Part shown: positions 8,675 to 16,671 of the stretch, one piece after another | Numbering within the stretch: the first letter of the stretch is position 1 | How the letters are laid out: each line of letters begins with the position of its first letter | Origin: Pseudomonadota bacterium | Lineage (GTDB): Bacteria; Pseudomonadota; Gammaproteobacteria; Steroidobacterales; Steroidobacteraceae | Length of the DNA stretch: 64,000 bases | Assembly: GCA_018241505.1 (NCBI GenBank) | Contig: JAFEDS010000024.1 | Coordinates: forward strand, 62,001-126,000 | Direction: 5' to 3' | Notes under the pieces: model-generated | Database searches by the model: none | Seen by the model: the letters and a program-made list of their open reading frames with translations, nothing else | What the model was told of the DNA's origin: nothing | Made by a program: the position numbers and the translations under genes

Positions 8675-9151
8675 CTAATCGTGCGGGACGATCGCGGTGG
8701 GAAGAGGAGAAGGCGTATCGAGTTGAGAGGGGGAGGGGGCGCTTTGTGTCCCGCTGGGTCCCTGGGAAGGCCTGGGAAGGACTTGGAGGTGACTCTTCAA
8801 CGTGCGGAATCCTTCGTACAGGACTTCCGCTATACACAGAATCAAGGCCACTGCATAGCCGGCCGCGGCTAATCCGAATAGCCACAACTTCGCGAGATGT
8901 CCAGGAGTGAACAGACGGGCGGCCATCAACGTCAACGTGATCGCCAGCAGGGCAAATGCGTATCCCATGCGCTGATACCTTCGATAGAAGGTATCGGCTT
9001 GTTCTACCAAGCGATTGCGATGCGCTTCAATACCCGAAACGTTCTGGCCTTCCTTCTTGTACAAGAACTCCTCAACGCACGCACGTGCCTTGTCGGACAG
9101 ATGCACGTTTCTCGAGTTGACCAACGCCAACAGCGAGACTATTGAAACCAA
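8675..9151 (-). CDS. Small two-helix membrane protein of unknown function
   Basis: Not recognised with certainty. About 158 residues: a hydrophobic N-terminus (VSIVSLLALVNS), a soluble stretch with SDKARACVEE, then two membrane helices near residues 60-105, and a Pro/Ser-rich tail. The start is doubtful. The first usable codon is TTG at 9151, yet the frame stays open upstream to a stop at 9254-9256 and the bases just before the TTG would add DFISL to the first hydrophobic segment, so the true start may lie up to about 100 bases upstream at a non-standard codon, or the gene may have lost its start. The plan loosely resembles small DUF2721-like membrane proteins. Confidence 0.5.
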   Translation of the reverse strand: MVSIVSLLALVNSRNVHLSDKARACVEEFLYKKEGQNVSGIEAHRNRLVEQADTFYRRYQRMGYAFALLAITLTLMAARLFTPGHLAKLWLFGLAAAGYAVALILCIAEVLYEGFRTLKSHLQVLPRPSQGPSGTQSAPSPSQLDTPSPLPTAIVPHD

Positions 9152-9314
9152 CGAGATGAAGTCCTGAGCCGATGCGTCACTTATCAGTGCCGTCGTCCAA
9201 ACACATGCCTTCCAGCTCTGACCATTGTCCGTGGTGACCGAAGTACCACGGTTCTATCTTCCTCGTGATTTGTAATCTGGCCCCATTTTGGGCCGTCAAA
9301 CGGGGGGCGACTGA

Positions 9315-9743
9315 ATGGAAGACAATTTGGGCAAGTTGCACTCGGATGTCGCGCACATTCAGTCCGACGTTTCCGAAATGAAGGTTAACGCTCGCGATTT
9401 TCGCAAGGAGTTCACCGGCCTCGTTGCGGTTGCGCGCAGTGAGATCAACGACAACCTGTTCAAGAACTCTCGCGGCGCGGTGGAGCACACGGACAACGTG
9501 CGCGTGGAGCTGTCACAGAAGATTGATACGGTCCGGGACCGGATTGACAGCCTTCGATCGGAGATGATGCAGAAGTTCGAGCAGGTCGATCTACGGCTGC
9601 AATTGGTCCAGAGTGAGCTGACACGCCAGATCGATAAGGTCAAAGAGTCCGTTCACCGCGCAAAGATTCAGAATCTGCTGTGGTGTATCAGTCTGGGATG
9701 CGCCTTCTTTTACATTTTGGCTCACGCGCTCAAATGGTTTTGA
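9315..9743 (+). CDS. Coiled-coil protein with a C-terminal membrane anchor
   Basis: Unknown protein of 142 residues. From about residue 1 to 115 it is an almost continuous heptad pattern (LGKLHSDVAHIQSDVSEMKV, later VELSQKIDTVRDRIDSLRSE and VDLRLQLVQSELTRQIDKV), followed by a single hydrophobic segment IQNLLWCISLGCAFFYILAH and a short tail. This suggests a tail-anchored inner-membrane protein with a long cytoplasmic coiled coil. It sits alone between the preceding membrane-protein gene on the other strand and a histidine kinase gene 150 bases downstream. No catalytic motif. Possible structural or oligomerisation role only. Confidence 0.6.
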   Translation: MEDNLGKLHSDVAHIQSDVSEMKVNARDFRKEFTGLVAVARSEINDNLFKNSRGAVEHTDNVRVELSQKIDTVRDRIDSLRSEMMQKFEQVDLRLQLVQSELTRQIDKVKESVHRAKIQNLLWCISLGCAFFYILAHALKWF

Positions 9744-9896
9744 CGAACATGCCGGGCGCGGTCCGGCGGGGCCGTTCCTGCCGTCGAGTGCTGCTTTGCA
9801 GTAGTCCTGAGCGTTCCAGCCCCGGATTTCGTGGCGCCGCACGCATTGGGCTAACCTACCGGCCGGCCAGGGATCCGGTGTCAAAGGAAAGCCTCG

Positions 9897-11567
9897 ATGC
9901 TCGATGCGGTACGCACCCTCTTTTCCGACCCCGATTTCATGCCACATGGGATGTGTTACCTGTGGCGCCCGGGGATTCTGAGCCTGCACATCATCTCGGA
10001 CGGCCTGATCACCCTGGCCTACTTCTCCATTCCTTTCACCCTTCTGTACTTCGTCCACGAGCGCAAGGACTTGCAGTTCAACCGCATGTTCGTGTGCTTC
10101 GCGGTGTTCATTGTGGCCTGCGGCGCCACTCATCTGCTGGAAATCTGGGTGATCTGGAATCCGGTGTACTGGCTGTCGGGCATTGTCAAAGCCATCACGG
10201 CCGTGGCGTCGGTTCCCACGGCCATCCTGCTGGCGAGGTTGGTTCCACAGGCGCTGCAACTTCCCAGCCCGTCGGCGCTGAAGAGCGCCAATGCCGAGCT
10301 GGAGCGGGAAATCGCCGAGCGCAAGCGCGCGGAAGCGGACATCCGCAGAATGAATGACCGGCTCGAGGAGCGGGTGGCCGAGCGGACCCGCGAGCTCGAA
10401 CAGGCGAACAGCACGCTGCGGCAAACTCAACTGGCGGTCATGCAGAATGAGCGGCTGCGTGCGTTAGGCCAGATGGCGAGCGGCATCGCGCATGACATCA
10501 ACAACGCGCTGTCGCCCGCGTTCCTCAATTGCCGTGCGATGCTCGAGCGCCGCGATGATGTTGACAACGAGCTGCGGGAGTTTCTGACCGACATCCATCG
10601 CTCGGTCGAGGATGTGATGCATACCGTCACGCGCATGACCGAGTTCTATCGGGCGCGCGAGCCGCAGTTTGTGCCCACCCCGATTGCAGTCAGTCACATC
10701 CTCGAGCAGGTGGTTGATTTCACCCGTCCCCGCTGGCACGACATGGCGCAGGAGCAGGGGATTGTCATTGACCTGACAATGCAGGTCCTGCCGGACCTGC
10801 CGATGATTCTCGGAGTGGAAAGCGAGATTCGCCACGCACTGGTGAATCTCATCCTGAATGCCGTGGACGCCATGCCCGAGGGCGGTGCGCTGTCGCTTGA
10901 GGTTGGCTCAACCGAGCGCGCGGTGATTGTGGAGGTTCGGGACACCGGCACGGGAATGACGGAGGAAGTCCGGGGCAAGTGTCTGGAGCCGTTTTTCACG
11001 ACCAAGGGTCAACGCGGCACGGGCTTGGGATTGGCGATGGTTTATGGAATGGTGCAGCGGCACGAGGCCGACATCGAAATTGACAGCTCGCCGGGGCGAG
11101 GCACCACGATGCGCCTGACATTTCCGGCCTGCGCGGCGGACCGTCTGACAGATCTACGCGCCGCGATTCCGAGCCGCGCCAACAGCGCGCGCATTCTCGT
11201 TGTGGACGATGACCGGCGGGTTTCCAAATCGCTGCGCCGAGTGTTGGAAGCTGACGGCCACCGCGTGACTGTGGCTGATGGCGGGCAGGCAGGCATCGAC
11301 ACATTTCTGGCGGCAACCGGCCGGGGCGAGTCGTTTTCGATTGTGATCTGCGACCTCGGCATGCCACACATCGACGGACGGCGGGTCGCCGCCGCGGTGA
11401 AAGCTGCTTCACCCAAGACACCGATTGTGCTCCTGACCGGGTGGGGGTACAGCATGCGGGAAAATGGCGATCTGCCCTCCCATGTGGATCACCTGTTGAG
11501 CAAGCCGCCGGACGTCAACGAGCTGCGTCTGGCGATCAGCAAGCTGACCGCCGAGATGGAAACCTAG
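9897..11567 (+). CDS. Hybrid histidine kinase with an ethylene-receptor-like sensor domain
   Basis: Kinase of 556 residues. Three membrane helices in residues 28-120 carry the copper/ethylene-binding signature of plant ETR1: Asp35, Tyr42, Ile45, Pro46 (SDGLITLAYFSIPF) and Cys75/His79 in VACGATHLLEIW. From memory of ETR1 these correspond to Asp25, Tyr32, Ile35, Pro36, Cys65 and His69, with a uniform offset of ten. A coiled-coil linker follows (residues about 130-185), then HisKA with His199 (ASGIAHDINNALSP), an HATPase domain (DTGTGM, GTGLGLAMVYG) and a C-terminal receiver with Asp486 (VICDLGMP). There is no GAF domain, unlike ETR1 and the cyanobacterial homologue. It is transcribed alone. The sensor fold is strongly supported; binding of ethylene is inferred. 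Confidence 0.88.
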   Translation: MLDAVRTLFSDPDFMPHGMCYLWRPGILSLHIISDGLITLAYFSIPFTLLYFVHERKDLQFNRMFVCFAVFIVACGATHLLEIWVIWNPVYWLSGIVKAITAVASVPTAILLARLVPQALQLPSPSALKSANAELEREIAERKRAEADIRRMNDRLEERVAERTRELEQANSTLRQTQLAVMQNERLRALGQMASGIAHDINNALSPAFLNCRAMLERRDDVDNELREFLTDIHRSVEDVMHTVTRMTEFYRAREPQFVPTPIAVSHILEQVVDFTRPRWHDMAQEQGIVIDLTMQVLPDLPMILGVESEIRHALVNLILNAVDAMPEGGALSLEVGSTERAVIVEVRDTGTGMTEEVRGKCLEPFFTTKGQRGTGLGLAMVYGMVQRHEADIEIDSSPGRGTTMRLTFPACAADRLTDLRAAIPSRANSARILVVDDDRRVSKSLRRVLEADGHRVTVADGGQAGIDTFLAATGRGESFSIVICDLGMPHIDGRRVAAAVKAASPKTPIVLLTGWGYSMRENGDLPSHVDHLLSKPPDVNELRLAISKLTAEMET

Positions 11568-11709
11568 GCAGGAAGGGGTTCCCGCCGGTGTTTCCGGGAC
11601 GGGACATCCAGGGCGCGTATCGCACCGCATTCGATGGGGAAGGGCGTAAGTTCCCGAGGTGGTCTATACTGCGCCGCCGATTTACCAGGCGTTCCACGCG
11701 GATCCAAAC

Positions 11710-12243
11710 GTGAGCAAGCAGGACACCCATTTCTTTAACACCTTCAGTGTGGTCATCGGCCTGCTGATTGTGATTGCGATCGGAATTTTTGCCCTGGCGC
11801 GGGTCGTCGCCAGCGAAACCCAGGACAAGCAGGTCCTGGAAGAAGCCCAGTATCTGAAGAGCGTTGACAGCCGCCTGCAGCCGGTCGGCAAGGAAGCGGT
11901 CTCGGGTGCGGACAACACCGCCCTCGCCATCAAGGCCGACGCAGGCTCCGCGGGCGCGGCTGGGAGCGCCAGCGGCGGTCCTGCAGCACCGAAGAACGGC
12001 GAGGAAACCTTCACTCAGGTCTGCAGCGCTTGCCACGGTGCTGGCATCGCCGGTGCTCCGAAGGCGGGCGACAAGGGAGCCTGGGGTCCGCGCATCGCCA
12101 AGGGTAAGGAAGTGCTCTATGACCACGCCCTCAAAGGCTTCCAGGGCAGCTCGGGCGTAATGCCGGCCAAGGGCGGCCGCGCAGATCTCTCAGATGATCT
12201 CGTGAAGGCTGCTGTCGACCATATGGTCGAGATGGCGAAGTAG
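11710..12243 (+). CDS. Membrane-anchored cytochrome c5-family protein
   Basis: c-type cytochrome with one membrane anchor and one haem. After the GTG at 11710 the protein starts VSKQDTHFFNTFSVVIGLLI; the segment FSVVIGLLIVIAIGIFALA spans the membrane, an Ala/Gly-rich linker follows (residues about 75-100), and the haem site is CSACH with a downstream methionine in SGVMPAKGG as likely axial ligand. The length is 177 residues from this start. Another GTG at 11659 would add 17 residues of no evident value, and TATACT at 11664-11669 would fall inside it, so I prefer the later start. The role is presumably periplasmic electron transfer to a terminal oxidase. Confidence 0.8.
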   Translation: MSKQDTHFFNTFSVVIGLLIVIAIGIFALARVVASETQDKQVLEEAQYLKSVDSRLQPVGKEAVSGADNTALAIKADAGSAGAAGSASGGPAAPKNGEETFTQVCSACHGAGIAGAPKAGDKGAWGPRIAKGKEVLYDHALKGFQGSSGVMPAKGGRADLSDDLVKAAVDHMVEMAK

Positions 12244-12254
12244 ACGGCGTATGA

Positions 12255-13865
12255 CTATGCAGGGCGCCCCACGTGGGCGCCCTCATCTCTCTTCCCCGGC
12301 GGCGGATGTCGATCCAGCGTCCGGAACGTTATTGCCTCGCTGACATGCAGCGGCCCCACGGCTTCCTCTTCTGCAAGATCGGCAATCGTGCGCGCCAGCC
12401 TCAAAATCCGTTGTCGGGAGCGCGCGGGAAATCCCATCTGATCCATCGCTGCGACCAGTATCGACCGCCCCTCGCGATCTGGCGTACACAATCGTTTGAC
12501 TTGACCATCATTCAGCCGAGCGTTGCACACACCCTGACGGGCAAGCTGGATCTCACGTGCGCGCTGTACGCGTTGCGCAATGTTGGCACTGGACTCAGTC
12601 GGCAGTTGTGTTTCATCGAAGTCGTTCAAAGCAACTCGCGGCACCTCCAGATGAATGTCGAATCGCTCGAGAAGCGGTGCCGACACGCGTCGGAGGTAGT
12701 TTGCGATCTGACCCGGCGAACATCCGCAGCTACCTTGCGGATCGCCAAATCGCCCGCAAGGGCAGGGATTCATGGCGGCAATGAGTTGGAATTGGGCCGG
12801 ATACTGGGTGTGATACGTCGCTCGCGATAGGGAGATCACGCCCGATTCGATGGGTTCGCGCAGGGCTTCCAGGGCACGCCGGTCATATTCCAACAGCTCA
12901 TCGAGGAACAACACGCCGTGATGGGCGAGGCTGATTTCACCTGGGCGCGCGATGCCGCCGCCGCCCACCAGGGACACGGCAGAAGCCGTGTGATGGGGCG
13001 TGCGCACCGGCCGTTGTCCGAAGCTGCCGACGCTGAACCCGACCCCGCTCGCGGACGCGATTGCGGCAACTTCCAGTGACTCGGCCTCGGTCATCGGCGG
13101 TAACAGACCGGGTAGCCGCAGCGCCAACATGCTTTTTCCCACACCTGGCGGCCCGCGCATCAGCAGTGAGTGCCCCCCGGCAGCGGCGACGGTGAGAGCA
13201 CGCTTCGCCTGTACCTGTCCGCGTACATCATTCAAGTCGAGCGCGACCTCAGAAACATTGCCGGCGCTTGCGACACGTGGAGGAAGCAGTGGCAACGGGG
13301 CGCTCCCGTCAATGTGCGCACAAACAGCGAGAAGATGATTGGACGCGCGCATAACCGGCCCACTGTGACGGCGCCGCGATACGCCATGGCCGTCCGCAGT
13401 TAATAGTAGGCGGACCTCGTCGGCGTTAGCCTCCGGCACGACAATCTCATGCCCCGCCCGTGCAGCATGCGCAGCGGCCAACATCATCCCGGGCACCGCC
13501 CGCAATTCGCCATTCAACCCTAACTCGCCATAGAACTCGTGGTGTCCGAGGTCGATGGATGACGCGGGGTCGAACTTAACCTGCCCGGATGCGAGCAGGA
13601 TGCCAAGGGCGATGGGGAGGTCGAAGCGGCCGCCGCGCTTGGGGATATCCGCGGGGGAGAGGTTGATGGTGATGCGGCCCGGCGGAAACTCGAAGTTGGA
13701 GTTGACGATGGCCGCTCGCACGCGGTCCTTGCTCTCCTTAACGACGGTGGCGGGAAGGCCGACAATCGAAAAGCTGGGCAGACCGGAATCCAGGCTCACC
13801 TCGACCTGGACCAAAGGGGCATGCAGCCCCAGTTGTGCGCGGCACGCGACTATCGCGATAGACAT
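12255..13865 (-). CDS. comM: ComM/YifB-family AAA+ helicase-like protein (Mg-chelatase fold)
   Basis: 536-residue ATPase of the YifB family; ComM of Vibrio promotes branch migration when transforming DNA is integrated. The N-terminal domain has SFSIVGLPATVVKESKDRVRAA and INLSPADIPKRGGRFDLPIA, both hallmark blocks. The AAA+ core has Walker A GPPGVGKSMLA and Walker B VLFLDELLEY. The C-terminal domain holds four cysteines in the central insertion (CPCGRFGDPQGSCGC), as in the family. It is slightly longer than the usual 505 residues. It converges on the cytochrome c5 gene and lies downstream of ubiK on the same strand, 30 bases apart, so the two may be co-transcribed. Confidence 0.93.
   Translation of the reverse strand: MSIAIVACRAQLGLHAPLVQVEVSLDSGLPSFSIVGLPATVVKESKDRVRAAIVNSNFEFPPGRITINLSPADIPKRGGRFDLPIALGILLASGQVKFDPASSIDLGHHEFYGELGLNGELRAVPGMMLAAAHAARAGHEIVVPEANADEVRLLLTADGHGVSRRRHSGPVMRASNHLLAVCAHIDGSAPLPLLPPRVASAGNVSEVALDLNDVRGQVQAKRALTVAAAGGHSLLMRGPPGVGKSMLALRLPGLLPPMTEAESLEVAAIASASGVGFSVGSFGQRPVRTPHHTASAVSLVGGGGIARPGEISLAHHGVLFLDELLEYDRRALEALREPIESGVISLSRATYHTQYPAQFQLIAAMNPCPCGRFGDPQGSCGCSPGQIANYLRRVSAPLLERFDIHLEVPRVALNDFDETQLPTESSANIAQRVQRAREIQLARQGVCNARLNDGQVKRLCTPDREGRSILVAAMDQMGFPARSRQRILRLARTIADLAEEEAVGPLHVSEAITFRTLDRHPPPGKRDEGAHVGRPA
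12261..12283. terminator. Hairpin between convergent genes
   Basis: AGGGCGCCC and GGGCGCCCT (9 bases each) flank the loop CACGT. It lies just after the cytochrome c5 stop and within the last codons of comM, which converge here. A pyrimidine-rich but not T-only stretch follows on the plus strand, so termination is likely but not certain. Confidence 0.5.
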
Positions 13866-13895
13866 AGCCTTCCTTGGCTGAGATGTGTGACAACT

Positions 13896-14162
13896 CTAGT
13901 TGGGCTGGGTGGGCGTTGCGGCACCCGCGGCGCCTTCCATGGCGGCCACGCGCTTCTCCAACTCTTCCAGCCGGGCCCGGGTGCGCGCCAGCACCCGCAC
14001 CTGGGCATCAAACTCATCCCGCGACACCAGATCGAGCTTCGTCAGGCTCGAGCGCAACACTGCGCGGAAGTTGTTTTCCAGGTCCTGCTGCACTGCCCTG
14101 ACGCCGGGCGGCACGCTTTCAACCAGGCGTCGCACGATCTCGTCGATCTTCGGTGTATTCAT
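13896..14162 (-). CDS. ubiK: Ubiquinone biosynthesis accessory factor UbiK
   Basis: Small coiled-coil protein of 88 residues of the BMFP/YqiC family; in Escherichia coli and Salmonella UbiK supports aerobic ubiquinone synthesis with UbiJ. The N-terminal amphipathic helix is IDEIVRRLVESVPPG and the C-terminal trimeric coiled coil is VRVLARTRARLEELEKRVAAME. The family block VSRDEFDAQ is intact. The tail GAAGAATPTQPN is unstructured. Stop to comM start is 30 bases. The start is the ATG at 14162. The upstream region is shared with amtB on the other strand. Confidence 0.88.
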   Translation of the reverse strand: MNTPKIDEIVRRLVESVPPGVRAVQQDLENNFRAVLRSSLTKLDLVSRDEFDAQVRVLARTRARLEELEKRVAAMEGAAGAATPTQPN

Positions 14163-14284
14163 GTGATTTTCCTTCGGGGAGCCCTGCCCTCATATGACGC
14201 AGGACTGCACATCGTAGCTCCAAAACAGTGCGCAGGGAGGCTCCTTACCTACGCAACCCATTCAAACCGCACCAAAAAACCCTA

Positions 14285-14300
14285 TGGCACGGAATCTGCA
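14285..14300 (+). promoter_or_regulatory. Sigma-54 promoter candidate for amtB
   Basis: TGGCACGGAATCTGCA matches the -24/-12 consensus TGGCAC-N5-TTGC except for C in place of the first T. GG (14286-14287) and GC (14298-14299) are separated by exactly ten bases, as sigma-54 requires. Transcription would start near 14311, about 95 bases before the amtB ATG. This fits known nitrogen control of ammonium transporter genes by NtrC; I did not find a convincing paired NtrC site upstream, only half-sites. Confidence 0.6.
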
Positions 14301-14405
14301 CTTTGTCTCCGCGCTGCACAAGCATACGGTCCGCGCGAGCATGGGGGCAGCCAGTGTTTGTCGCGCGAATCAGGCGATATGTCGACCAAGAGACCGGGAG
14401 AAAAC

Positions 14406-15830
14406 ATGCGCACCGCTTCAAAGACCCTGTTGACAACCCTGGGACTGGCGCTCGCCGTGCTGGGGCCTGCGTTAGCCTGGGGAGCTGACGCTCCGGCGCC
14501 GCCGGTGCCGAACAAAGGTGACACGGCATGGATGCTGACCTCGACAGCCCTCGTGTTGCTGATGTCAGTACCCGCTCTCGCATTGTTCTACGGCGGCCTG
14601 GTGCGCACCAAGAACATGCTGTCGGTCCTGATGCAGGTGTTCGTCGTTTTCTCAATGATCAGCGTTCTGTGGTGCGTGTACGGCTATTCGCTGGCCTTTA
14701 CTGAAGGCAACGCCTTCTTCGGGGGTTTCAGTCGCCTGTTCCTGAACGGCACATTCAACCCGGCGACCCAGGAGTTTTCCCTGGCCGCCACCTTCAGCAA
14801 GGGAACGCCCCTGTACGAGCTGGTGTTTGTCGCCTTTCAGGCCACATTCGCAGCCATCACCTGCTGCCTGATCCTGGGCTCCCTGGTCGAACGCATGAAA
14901 TTCTCCGCGGTCCTGCTGTTCATGGTGATCTGGTTCACCTTCAGCTACATCCCGGTCGCGCACATGGTGTGGTTCTGGGCAGGTCCGGACGCTTACACCT
15001 CCGCAGATAAGGCTGATGCGGTGACCGCGACCGCCGGTTACATCTGGCAAATGGGTGCTCTCGACTTCGCGGGCGGCACGGTAGTGCATATCAATGCAGG
15101 TGTTGCGGGGCTCGTTGGGGCTGTGATTCTTGGCAAACGTGTGGGTTTTGGGAGGGAGCCGATGCCGCCGCACAGCCTGACGATGTGCATGATCGGCGCT
15201 TCCATGCTGTGGTTTGGCTGGTTCGGTTTCAACGCGGGATCTGCGTTGGAAGCGAACGGGTCAGCCGCACTCGCGTTCATGAATACGTACCTCGCCACCG
15301 CCTGCGCAGTGCTCTCGTGGATGTTCTGCGAGTGGTTGCTCAAGGGTAAGCCGTCGATGCTGGGTGCCGCTTCGGGCGCGGTAGCGGGGCTGGTGGCGAT
15401 CACGCCTGCTGCTGGTAACGTCGGTATCCCGGGTGCCTTCGCCATTGGTCTCGGAGTGGGCGGCGTGTGCCTCTGGGGCGTCACGGGCCTGAAGAGAATG
15501 ATCAAGGCCGACGACTCCCTCGACGTGTTTGGCGTACATGCGCTCGGGGGAATATTCGGTGCCTTGACGACCGGCATCTTCAATGCACCTTCGCTCGGCG
15601 GTCCAGGTTCCGTCCAGGATTGGGTGAAAGGCACCGTCGGTTATCCGGGTATCGCAGCCCAATTGTGGATTCAGCTCAAAGCGGTGCTCTTGGTGACGGT
15701 CTGGACCGCAGTCGTGGCGACGGTGGCATTCCTGGTGGTCAAGGCGGTCTTGGGATTGAGGGTGTCGGAAGAACAGGAACGCGAGGGTCTCGACATCACA
15801 TCGCACGGCGAACGCGCCTACGACATGTAA
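14406..15830 (+). CDS. amtB: Ammonium transporter
   Basis: Ammonium channel of 474 residues. A cleavable signal peptide ends at about LAWGADA; eleven membrane helices follow. Family blocks include ALFYGGLVRTKNMLSVLMQ, the signature DFAGGTVVHINAGVAGLVGA with the first pore histidine, and DDSLDVFGVHALGGIFGAL with the second. The start ATG at 14406 has the ribosome site GGGAG seven bases upstream; the frame is open further upstream but that part overlaps ubiK and is not membrane-like. No glnK/glnB gene adjoins it, although AmtB and GlnK are usually encoded together. Expression is probably controlled by the sigma-54 promoter candidate upstream. Confidence 0.95.
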   Translation: MRTASKTLLTTLGLALAVLGPALAWGADAPAPPVPNKGDTAWMLTSTALVLLMSVPALALFYGGLVRTKNMLSVLMQVFVVFSMISVLWCVYGYSLAFTEGNAFFGGFSRLFLNGTFNPATQEFSLAATFSKGTPLYELVFVAFQATFAAITCCLILGSLVERMKFSAVLLFMVIWFTFSYIPVAHMVWFWAGPDAYTSADKADAVTATAGYIWQMGALDFAGGTVVHINAGVAGLVGAVILGKRVGFGREPMPPHSLTMCMIGASMLWFGWFGFNAGSALEANGSAALAFMNTYLATACAVLSWMFCEWLLKGKPSMLGAASGAVAGLVAITPAAGNVGIPGAFAIGLGVGGVCLWGVTGLKRMIKADDSLDVFGVHALGGIFGALTTGIFNAPSLGGPGSVQDWVKGTVGYPGIAAQLWIQLKAVLLVTVWTAVVATVAFLVVKAVLGLRVSEEQEREGLDITSHGERAYDM

Positions 15831-15972
15831 TCGGGGGCTTTTTAACCTATACCGACTGCCAAGCTGCGGAAACGTGCTCCATGACGCAGCCGCTCCTGCG
15901 CGATGTGACGGACTTCTATGGCCGGGACTTTAGTGACGGGCGATACTGCGGCCCGACCGGGGAGGTCTGCTT

Positions 15973-16458
15973 ATGTTGCGAAATCTGGTTATTGGCACAC
16001 TTTTGAGCGCGGGCGCCATCTCGGTTGCGCATGCGGACTATTTTCGCTGGGTCGATGACCACGGCGGTGTGCATTACAGCGATCAATGGGTTCCCGGATC
16101 CGAGGTGATCAAGACGTCGCAGAAGGCCCCGAGCGGCGGCTCGTCTGGTCACTCGACCTATACCGCCCCTAAGAGGTCGGCTGCTCCGCCGCCATCGCAA
16201 GACAACGCCGCGAAGGCAGTGAAGGACGACGTCGCCAAAGCCCGCGACCAACAGTGCAAAGACGCCAAGGACCGGTACGACAAGGCCATCCAGGCGCGGC
16301 GCATCTACAAGGCGGCGGCCCCGAGCAATAAACCGGCGCAGGACACGCAGGATAAGCCCGAGGAGCGTCAGTTCCTGTCGGAAGAAGAGGCAGATGCTTA
16401 TCGCGTGAAGGCGCGGCAGGATTACATGGACGCCTGCGGCTCCCAGACGAGCAAATAG
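15973..16458 (+). CDS. DUF4124-domain secreted protein
   Basis: Periplasmic protein of 161 residues with a signal peptide (LVIGTLLSAGAISVAHA) followed directly by the DUF4124 block YFRWVDDHGGVHYSDQ, a small domain common in gammaproteobacteria. The rest is a Ser/Pro/Lys-rich linker and a charged helical region (AKDRYDKAIQARRIYKAAA) ending SQTSK. The start ATG has GGGGAGG nine bases upstream. The function of the domain is unknown; the tyrosine/tryptophan strand pattern suggests a small beta fold. It stands alone between amtB and a dehydrogenase gene. Confidence 0.78.
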   Translation: MLRNLVIGTLLSAGAISVAHADYFRWVDDHGGVHYSDQWVPGSEVIKTSQKAPSGGSSGHSTYTAPKRSAAPPPSQDNAAKAVKDDVAKARDQQCKDAKDRYDKAIQARRIYKAAAPSNKPAQDTQDKPEERQFLSEEEADAYRVKARQDYMDACGSQTSK

Positions 16459-16497
16459 CGCCTTGGCGTAGCCGCCCTGGTCCGGAGAAAAACCACC

Positions 16498-16578
16498 TTG
16501 GCTCCGCGCAGCCAAGCGTAGCCCGCAAAAAGCCGCGCTTTTTGCGGGCGGAAACGGAGCCCGGGCTCCGCGCGGCCA
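16498..16578. repeat. REP-like cluster of palindromes
   Basis: Within 80 bases between two genes there is a 13-base inverted repeat with a 3-base loop (GCCCGCAAAAAGC at 16521-16533, GCTTTTTGCGGGC at 16537-16549), a palindrome GGAGCCCGGGCTCC at 16556-16569, and a direct repeat of GGCTCCGCGCRGCCA at the two ends. This layout resembles repetitive extragenic palindromes. The first hairpin may also act as a terminator after the DUF4124 gene, though no T run follows it. Confidence 0.5.
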
Positions 16579-16671
16579 GTGCCGCGTTAAGACACTACTC
16601 TCAGCACGGGTGAACGCTCTATAGTTGCGCACCTGGCCACCCGGCCAATCAGTGCGGAATGAGAGAATAGA

